NCBI GenBank assembly: GCA_024710355.1
Contig: JANJUX010000015.1
Location: 124,001-188,000, forward strand
Source of the DNA: Candidatus Rifleibacteriota bacterium
GTDB taxonomy: Bacteria; Muiribacteriota; Ozemobacteria; Ozemobacterales; Ozemobacteraceae
Direction: 5' to 3'
DNA length: 64,000 nt
The position numbers were made by a program, and so were the translations under genes. The notes below the pieces were generated by a model, which was given only the letters and a program-made list of their open reading frames with translations, had not been told where the DNA came from and did no database searches. Positions 58,868 to 64,000 of the stretch are shown here, in pieces. The stretch's first letter is position 1. Each line of letters starts with the position of its first letter.

Positions 58868-59509
58868 TCAGCGGTCAGCTGTGCCGGCGCTCATTGCCCC
58901 GAGGCTCTGCAGGGCTTTGTAATATTCACTGTCGTGTTTAAGCTTCGCCAGCGTTTCTGAGAAGTCTTTGAAGTTGCGGTCGGTCAGTTGAGCCAGGCCG
59001 GTGTAATAAATGATTATCTGTTTCTGTTCATCGTCTTTGCTGAATTGAAGGGCGTTCGCAAATGCCTCGACCGCCGGGCGATAGTTGGCGAGATCAGAGT
59101 GAACAACGCCGAGTTCATACCAGATATCTGGATTGTCTTTGATCTGCTGCAGGCTTTTTAGCAGAACGTCGCGGGCATTGGCCAGGTGCCCGATTTTTCG
59201 CATCGTCGAAGCGAGCGCCAGTACCGCCTCATGGTCTGTCGGAGCCAGCAGAATTGTCTTTTCGAGATACCTGATGGCGAGGTCGGTTTTTCCGAGCAAA
59301 AAATAGACCTTGGCCATGTTATAGTGAAGGTCAGGGTCGTTCGGGTAAGAACGCAGCTGCTCTTCGAAATAAAGCAGGTCCTGCTGCAGCTGCATGGGTG
59401 TCTGCGCAGAAAGGAAACCGTTGAAAAAAGTCATGCAGAAAGCGAAAAGCACAGGAACCAGACGGGCTTTTATGCTGGTTTTGCCGGTTTCTTTCGTTAT
59501 CTTCTGCAT
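58868..59509 (-). CDS. Secreted TPR-repeat protein, 213 aa
   Basis: A signal peptide covers ~1-35 (KARLVPVLFAFCMTFFNGFL). TPR units follow, e.g. PDLHYNMAKVYFLLGKTDLA and PDIWYELGVVHSDLANYRPA. It should be periplasmic and may scaffold envelope proteins. The start ATG at 59509 has no clear RBS; the alternative ATG at the MTFFNGF codon would break the signal peptide. Its 5' end overlaps, antisense, the start of the next plus-strand gene by 77 bases, so the two may be mutually regulated. Confidence 0.75.
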   Translation of the reverse strand: MQKITKETGKTSIKARLVPVLFAFCMTFFNGFLSAQTPMQLQQDLLYFEEQLRSYPNDPDLHYNMAKVYFLLGKTDLAIRYLEKTILLAPTDHEAVLALASTMRKIGHLANARDVLLKSLQQIKDNPDIWYELGVVHSDLANYRPAVEAFANALQFSKDDEQKQIIIYYTGLAQLTDRNFKDFSETLAKLKHDSEYYKALQSLGAMSAGTADR

Positions 59510-60713
59510 GCTGTTAATGATACCACTGAATCTTCTGGCCGAAAACTCTGAACTGCTGTTAACAGACTATTCGGCAGAACTGGCTGTTGACGAACTCGCC
59601 AGCGCAACTCCTTCGGGAACGCCGGCGCGTGAAGAAAACGAATTCAAACTTGAAATTACCGGCAACGAGAACCTGCTGCAGCATAATTCATATCTGATAT
59701 CGAGATCCAGACGGGTGCTCGAGCGGGCGTTCGCCGTTGCCTCGGGCTGGAAAGCGACCAGACATTCGGGTTCTGATTACTATGTTCTCAGCGCCGGGCA
59801 GGGGACATTCTGCTTTCTCGATATCTACCTCGATACTGATGACGGTCTGAATTACGTTAACGACGTTTCTTACCGGGTCAGATACCGCTGGCATTCACGC
59901 GGCTCGATGTGGCGATACATGCTTGGCAGCTCTGCCAAAGACGATTTGCCGCATCGTTGCGAATATCAGCTGAAAATCTATGGCAAAAAATGGGAAAACG
60001 CTTTTAACAATTGCCTTGAGACAAGGTTCGAATTTCGCAATGAATCGTTTCCCTTCAAGGCCGACCGTTCGGCGCCGCCGCAGCCCTGGCCTTTCGACCA
60101 GTTTGTCGTGCCGGCAATCAGCGGCCGTTTTAGAGATTTTTTTGTCAACACTACGCATGATTACGCGATTTTTTTGCAACAGCTGGGTTTAACCGGTCGG
60201 GTAAGGCTTAAACCCTCTCTGCTGGTAGTTACCACCCGCCGCCGAATTCACATTGGCCTTAAGAATGAGTTTGGCATCAAGGCCGCAAAGCTTGGGCTGG
60301 GCGCCATTGAAAATGCCGATCAGACGATTTTAACGACGATCGACTGCTCAGAAGTCTACGCGCCTGAAGTTCTCAATGTTTATCATGTCTCCCGGCATGC
60401 ACTTGCCCGCAATTCACTTACGCCCAGGCTGCGCAGTCGTCTCAAGGCTTCGATTGTGCCGGTAACCAGTTTTACCGAATATGAATTCGAATTTGAGCGC
60501 AATGTCGAGTCGGCGCTCAGGCACGAAATCGCCAATGCTCCTGATGCTTACGAAAAGGCACGCCTCGAGCAGATCAAGGCGGATTATCTCGCTGACGTGG
60601 GCACGGTGGCAAAAATTCTTTCGACATCTCTTTCAGAAACCGGCCTGACGATAAGCCCGGGCCAGACGAGCAAGTATCGCAAGGCCTGGCAGGCCTTGTA
60701 CGGTAACAGGTAA
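59433..60713 (+). CDS. Hypothetical secreted protein, 426 aa
   Basis: I do not recognise the family. With ATG 59433 the signal peptide is MQKAKSTGTRR-basic followed by FMLVLPVSFVIFCMLLMIPL (to ~38). ATG 59472 would remove the basic n-region. The mature part has mixed strands and an antiparallel-like repeat (SYRVRYRWHSRGSMWRYMLG; EYQLKIYGKKWENAFNN), reminiscent of the basic strand pattern in VTC/CYTH-type tunnels, but that is a weak impression. It may belong with the preceding cassette. The two overlapping antisense starts are noted elsewhere. Confidence 0.65.
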   Translation: MQKAKSTGTRRAFMLVLPVSFVIFCMLLMIPLNLLAENSELLLTDYSAELAVDELASATPSGTPAREENEFKLEITGNENLLQHNSYLISRSRRVLERAFAVASGWKATRHSGSDYYVLSAGQGTFCFLDIYLDTDDGLNYVNDVSYRVRYRWHSRGSMWRYMLGSSAKDDLPHRCEYQLKIYGKKWENAFNNCLETRFEFRNESFPFKADRSAPPQPWPFDQFVVPAISGRFRDFFVNTTHDYAIFLQQLGLTGRVRLKPSLLVVTTRRRIHIGLKNEFGIKAAKLGLGAIENADQTILTTIDCSEVYAPEVLNVYHVSRHALARNSLTPRLRSRLKASIVPVTSFTEYEFEFERNVESALRHEIANAPDAYEKARLEQIKADYLADVGTVAKILSTSLSETGLTISPGQTSKYRKAWQALYGNR

Positions 60714-60744
60714 CGCCGGCTTTTTCCCTGCATTCAGAAAATTC

Positions 60745-60774
60745 TTGCCATAATCGGGGATGATAGCGTATAAA
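60745..60774 (+). promoter_or_regulatory. Sigma-70-type promoter for the glycan cluster
   Basis: TTGCCA (60745-60750) and TATAAA (60769-60774) are spaced by 18 bases, ~57 bases before the GTG at 60831. Confidence 0.5.
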
Positions 60775-60830
60775 AGCAGTTGATTTTCTGCCTGCTGGCA
60801 GAATTATGTACACCATCGAAGGGTTTGCGC

Positions 60831-61907
60831 GTGAATATTGCCTTTGCGGTCTCTATCCGTAAATGGGGCGGGGTTAAAACCTGGTGCATAGACAATGGGG
60901 TTGCCCTGAAGAACGCCGGTCATAGGGTTTTTATCTATGGCCGCCCGGGCCCTTTTCCGGAAAAAGCGGCGCAGCTTGGTCTTGAAGCGCGGCCTTTCGG
61001 CTTTGGGCTCGACTTCAGTATTATCGCGATTCTTTATTTTATCAGGGAATTCCAGCGTAATAAAATCGACATCTGTGTCTGCAATGTAGTCAAGGATATG
61101 CGCACTGCCGGCATTGCCGCCCGCATTCTCGGGATTCCGATTGTTCAGCATCTCGGCGATGTCGGCGATCTGCGTAATACTTTCAAAGCGAGGCTGGCGC
61201 AGAGAATTCTTAAACCAGCTCTGGTGACCTGCTCGAAATATTGTTACGACACCTTGTCAGAACGCATTCCGCTGCTGGCAGAATACCCTTTTCAGTTTAT
61301 TCATCCCGGTGTAATGCCCGCTCCTGAACCGAAAAAATGCCTGCATAAGCCACGGGTGATTATTACCACCTGCCAGCTGAATAAGGCAAAGGGGCATGTC
61401 GACCTGTTCAGGGCTCTGGCGATTCTTCGCAAAAATGGGCGGGATTTTCGCTGTATTGTTGTCGGAACCGGAACTTATGAAAGAGAAGTTAAGCTTTCTG
61501 CAGAGGAACTGGGCATTTCTGATCTCGTGGAGTTTACCGGCTATGTGCCGAGCGTATCTGAGCAACTTGCCCGGGCCGACATCTATGTGCTGCCAAGTTA
61601 TTGTGAAGCTCTTGGGATCGCTCTGGAAGAGGCTATGGCAAGCGGACTTGTCTGTGTTGCACGAAAAAATGGCGGTGTGCCGGAAATCTGGCCACCCTCA
61701 GAGTTTGATCTTCTCGTTGACAAGGATGACCGGGGCGAAGCATTCGCCGCAGCTCTTGGCGGGTTGCTCGAGTTAGCTGACGATGAGCTGCTCGAAAAAG
61801 GTCAGATTTTTTACCGACACGCCAGTCAGGCTTTTCACGCCGAAAAGCAGGCCGAAAAGCTGGAAAACTTTATCAGAAAAGCTGCGGCTTTGAACCCGGC
61901 GCTTTGA
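60831..61907 (+). CDS. Family 4-type glycosyltransferase
   Basis: The 358-aa GT-B enzyme has an N-terminal MNIAFAVSIRKWGGVKTWCI acceptor domain and a C-terminal nucleotide-sugar domain with VVGTGTYEREVKLSAEELG, LVEFTGYVP, ADIYVLPSYCEALGIALEEA (E-x7-E motif) and ASGLVCVARKNGGVPEI. It should add a sugar to a surface glycan precursor; the donor is not determinable. GTG 60831 is preferred because GAAGGG lies upstream and the family N-terminus begins there; the frame is open to 60780. It precedes a Wzy-like gene by 13 bases. Confidence 0.88.
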   Translation: MNIAFAVSIRKWGGVKTWCIDNGVALKNAGHRVFIYGRPGPFPEKAAQLGLEARPFGFGLDFSIIAILYFIREFQRNKIDICVCNVVKDMRTAGIAARILGIPIVQHLGDVGDLRNTFKARLAQRILKPALVTCSKYCYDTLSERIPLLAEYPFQFIHPGVMPAPEPKKCLHKPRVIITTCQLNKAKGHVDLFRALAILRKNGRDFRCIVVGTGTYEREVKLSAEELGISDLVEFTGYVPSVSEQLARADIYVLPSYCEALGIALEEAMASGLVCVARKNGGVPEIWPPSEFDLLVDKDDRGEAFAAALGGLLELADDELLEKGQIFYRHASQAFHAEKQAEKLENFIRKAAALNPAL

Positions 61908-61920
61908 CCCGGAAAGTTGC

Positions 61921-63147
61921 ATGGAAACTATGAAAACCTTGCCAGGATCTGAAAATCATGGTCGTTACAGTCTTTTCAAACGACTTAACGTTCTGTTTGT
62001 GGCTCTTTGTTGCCTTTTTGCTTCTGAGGGATTCGATTTTTACTCTTATGGCGTTCTCGCCATAACTGCAATTGCTGCACTTTATTGCCTTTTCCATGAT
62101 GGTTTTTTCAATAACTGGCGCAATCTGCCGCTTCCAGTATTTTTTCCGCTCATTCTGGCTTTTTATACGGCAGTCAGCCCCGGCCACTGGTTCAAGGATC
62201 TCCCGGTAGGCGACAAGATGCTCGCTTCTTATGTTGCCGGGTTCAGTGCCGCCTGGTTTTTCCCGGGTTCGTATCACATCGCTATTTTCTCTTTGCCGCT
62301 GGCTCTGGCAGTTTCTTTCTTCGTCTGCGGCGCTGGTGGCTTTTCTGATAGCTGTTTTGCTGGCTGCCGCCTGATTCTGTTTTCCGGAAATCCGAACAAA
62401 CTTTCTTTTCTGGCCGGCGCAGGAGTTCTGGCAGCTATTTTCGCGTCAAGGCAGCTTAAGGGCAGATACAGAAATTTCGCCATTTTTGCGGGCGGCGTTA
62501 ATATGCTGATTCTGATTCTGACCTCGGGTCGTGCTGCATTAGGTGCAACTTTTTTGAGCATTCTGTTTGTCGGGGTAGTTTTTTTGCGCCGGCATTTCTT
62601 AAAAATTGTATTAGGCTTACTTATATCAGGTCTGGCCGTTTTCTTTTTTCTGCCTTCGGCAGAACGGGATCGACTGGGTTGTGCCATTTCTGAGCCGTCA
62701 CAGGATGAAACCCTCAAAAGACGTGTCGCGATCTGGGATGTGGCGGTTGCCGGCATTAAGCAGCGACCTTTGATCGGAAATGCGCTTCGCAGTTTCAGAA
62801 AATTCTATGCAGACTATACTACCGCCAATTATGCCGCTTTATCAGCCAAATACGGCGAATTTAAAGAAGACCCGAGTCATCCTCACAATCTGGTGCTTGG
62901 CCTTGCTTACATGTATGGCCTGATTGGCCTGCCCCTGTTTTTTCTGGCGTTTGTTCCGGCATTGCGTCTGGCATTTCTGCATGGCGGCTTTATTTTCATC
63001 GCTTTTCTGTTGTTCAGCTTTTTAAACGGCATGTTCGATTTTAACCTTCATCGTGTTGCCGGCTCTCTTTTGCTGTTTTTTCCGCTGGGCCTCGAATATG
63101 GTGCGCTTGCGCGGAAGCATCTAAAACCAGATACATCAACGGGTTAA
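61921..63147 (+). CDS. O-antigen ligase/polymerase (Wzy-like) membrane protein
   Basis: The 408-aa protein has ~11 TM segments. The periplasmic Wzy_C-type loop contains RRVAIWDVAVAGIKQRPLIG, AKYGEFKEDPSHPHNLVLGL and a SGRAALGATFLSILF segment near residue 200. It lacks the inserted domain and TPR seen in the pilin-island proteins. It would polymerise or ligate the surface glycan made by the flanking glycosyltransferase. ATG 61921 is five bases from GGAAAG; ATG 61930 is an alternative. The next gene (an epimerase) starts 33 bases after its stop. Confidence 0.85.
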   Translation: METMKTLPGSENHGRYSLFKRLNVLFVALCCLFASEGFDFYSYGVLAITAIAALYCLFHDGFFNNWRNLPLPVFFPLILAFYTAVSPGHWFKDLPVGDKMLASYVAGFSAAWFFPGSYHIAIFSLPLALAVSFFVCGAGGFSDSCFAGCRLILFSGNPNKLSFLAGAGVLAAIFASRQLKGRYRNFAIFAGGVNMLILILTSGRAALGATFLSILFVGVVFLRRHFLKIVLGLLISGLAVFFFLPSAERDRLGCAISEPSQDETLKRRVAIWDVAVAGIKQRPLIGNALRSFRKFYADYTTANYAALSAKYGEFKEDPSHPHNLVLGLAYMYGLIGLPLFFLAFVPALRLAFLHGGFIFIAFLLFSFLNGMFDFNLHRVAGSLLLFFPLGLEYGALARKHLKPDTSTG

Positions 63148-63180
63148 TTGTTCTCAGGTTTCTGCCGATTATCTGAGAAT

Positions 63181-64000
63181 ATGGAAAAATCTCACCCCAG
63201 AATTCTGATTACCGGTATCAACGGTTTTGTTGGGCAGTCGGTTGCCCCGTTTTTTGCCGAACGGGGCTATGATGTTGTCGGTGCCGGCCGCCGCGAATTT
63301 AAATGTGACGGGGTCAAATTTGTGCCGGTTTCGAGAATTGACCGCTACACTCACTGGGGTGCGGCTTTGACTGGTGTTGATGTGGTTATTCATCTTGCCG
63401 GCCGTGCCCACAAGATGAAAGAATCGCCCGAAGACCAGCATCTTTACTACGAAACCAACGTCGAGGGTTCGGTCAACCTTGCAGAACAGGCTATAAAAGC
63501 CGGAGTTGAAAAGTTCATATTTGTAAGCAGCATAAAGGCGATGTTCTCTGGCGCCTGTGAGGAGCCTCTGGTTGAGAGTCTTCCGTGTCGGCCGCACGAA
63601 CCCTATGGTTTGTCGAAGCTCAAGGCTGAACTGGAACTGCAAAAAATGACAGAAAAGTCCGCTATGAAGCTGGTCATACTTCGCCCGCCCCTTATCTACG
63701 GCCCGGGAGTGAAGGGAAATCTGGCCAGTCTGATTAAAATTATCAGGCGATTGCCAGTTTTGCCGTTTGGTGGTATTGCCAATCGACGCAGTCTTCTTGG
63801 TGTGAGAAATTTTGCTTCGGCCATGGAAGTGGCCATTCAGTCTGAGTCGGTCAATGATAAAACCTATCTGATTGCTGACGGTGAGGAAATAACTACAACC
63901 GACCTTGTAAGGCGGCTGATTGCGGTTTTCAACCCCTCTGCAAGACTAGTCGATATCCCTGGCTGGATTTGGCGTGTCGGTTGCGCTATTCCGTGGTTAT
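63181..64000 (+). CDS. NAD-dependent sugar epimerase/dehydratase, WbpV/GalE-like (3' truncated)
   Basis: The frame runs off the right edge after 273 codons. The Rossmann motif is ILITGINGFVGQS, with VIHLAGRAHKM, the catalytic Ser region FIFVSSIKAM and the YxxxK motif in PHEPYGLSKLKAE. LRPPLIYGPGVKGNL follows. This is the extended SDR family acting on nucleotide sugars; within it the protein looks closest to WbpV/UDP-QuiNAc-type reductases, but GalE-like activity cannot be excluded. ATG 63181 has a weak RBS. It continues the glycan cluster. Confidence 0.85.
   Translation, partial: MEKSHPRILITGINGFVGQSVAPFFAERGYDVVGAGRREFKCDGVKFVPVSRIDRYTHWGAALTGVDVVIHLAGRAHKMKESPEDQHLYYETNVEGSVNLAEQAIKAGVEKFIFVSSIKAMFSGACEEPLVESLPCRPHEPYGLSKLKAELELQKMTEKSAMKLVILRPPLIYGPGVKGNLASLIKIIRRLPVLPFGGIANRRSLLGVRNFASAMEVAIQSESVNDKTYLIADGEEITTTDLVRRLIAVFNPSARLVDIPGWIWRVGCAIPWL

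Overview
The window is a gene-dense bacterial chromosome segment of moderate GC. The host looks like a diderm (Gram-negative-type) bacterium. It encodes a secretin, a Wza-like export protein, lipoproteins with lipoboxes, O-antigen ligase/polymerase (Wzy_C) family proteins and Wzz. It also has RpoN (sigma-54), a perfect CIRCE operator (so an HrcA regulator), and a topA-trmFO pair. The combination is reminiscent of Candidatus Riflebacteria or a similar deep lineage. That placement is inference; no rRNA or marker gene in the window settles it. No tRNA, rRNA, CRISPR array, prophage or intact insertion sequence was seen.

Layout. 0-22.9 kb is mostly housekeeping: topA end, trmFO, a giant PKD/Ig-repeat lipoprotein (minus strand), an EF-G-like GTPase of the variant class, a lytic transglycosylase, a small excisionase-like HTH gene with a 49-aa membrane ORF, a STAS protein, a TPR protein, glmS, mutS2, an Rpn-type nuclease and rpoN. 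23-40.7 kb is a type II secretion/type IV pilus-like island: a Wza-like protein fused to carboxypeptidase-regulatory-like repeats, a short prepilin, a GspF/PilC platform protein, a secretin, seven long GspG-like prepilins, and three Wzy_C-type membrane proteins interleaved with them. No assembly ATPase or prepilin peptidase lies in the window. 40.7-44.6 kb holds an oligopeptide-type ABC binding protein and two ATPases without permeases.

44.6-53.1 kb is an apparent operon behind a strong sigma-70 promoter. It has four membrane proteins, a small protein, a GlmL/MutL-like ASKHA ATPase, a barrel-sandwich-like protein and a Wzz-like protein. No cobalamin mutase is present, so I regard this as the best candidate for an undescribed membrane system. 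53.2-58.9 kb has an Eco57I-like DNA methylase carrying an in-frame palindromic repeat, a CIRCE-controlled FmdB-type zinc ribbon protein, and a DUF4956-CotH-VTC cassette. 58.9-64 kb has two antisense-overlapping secreted-protein genes, then a surface-polysaccharide cluster (glycosyltransferase, Wzy-like protein, NAD-dependent epimerase cut by the window edge).

How the parts may work together. RpoN, a near-consensus -24/-12 promoter before one pilin, the secretin/GspF pair and the pilin array suggest a regulated surface filament. The interleaved Wzy_C proteins could glycosylate pilins or polymerise a surface glycan together with the Wza-like and Wzz-like proteins. Dispersed palindromic repeats (GTCATTCCCGCG..., GAGCTTGTCGAAGG, CCACGGAT...) occur in gaps and in places form parts of coding sequences.
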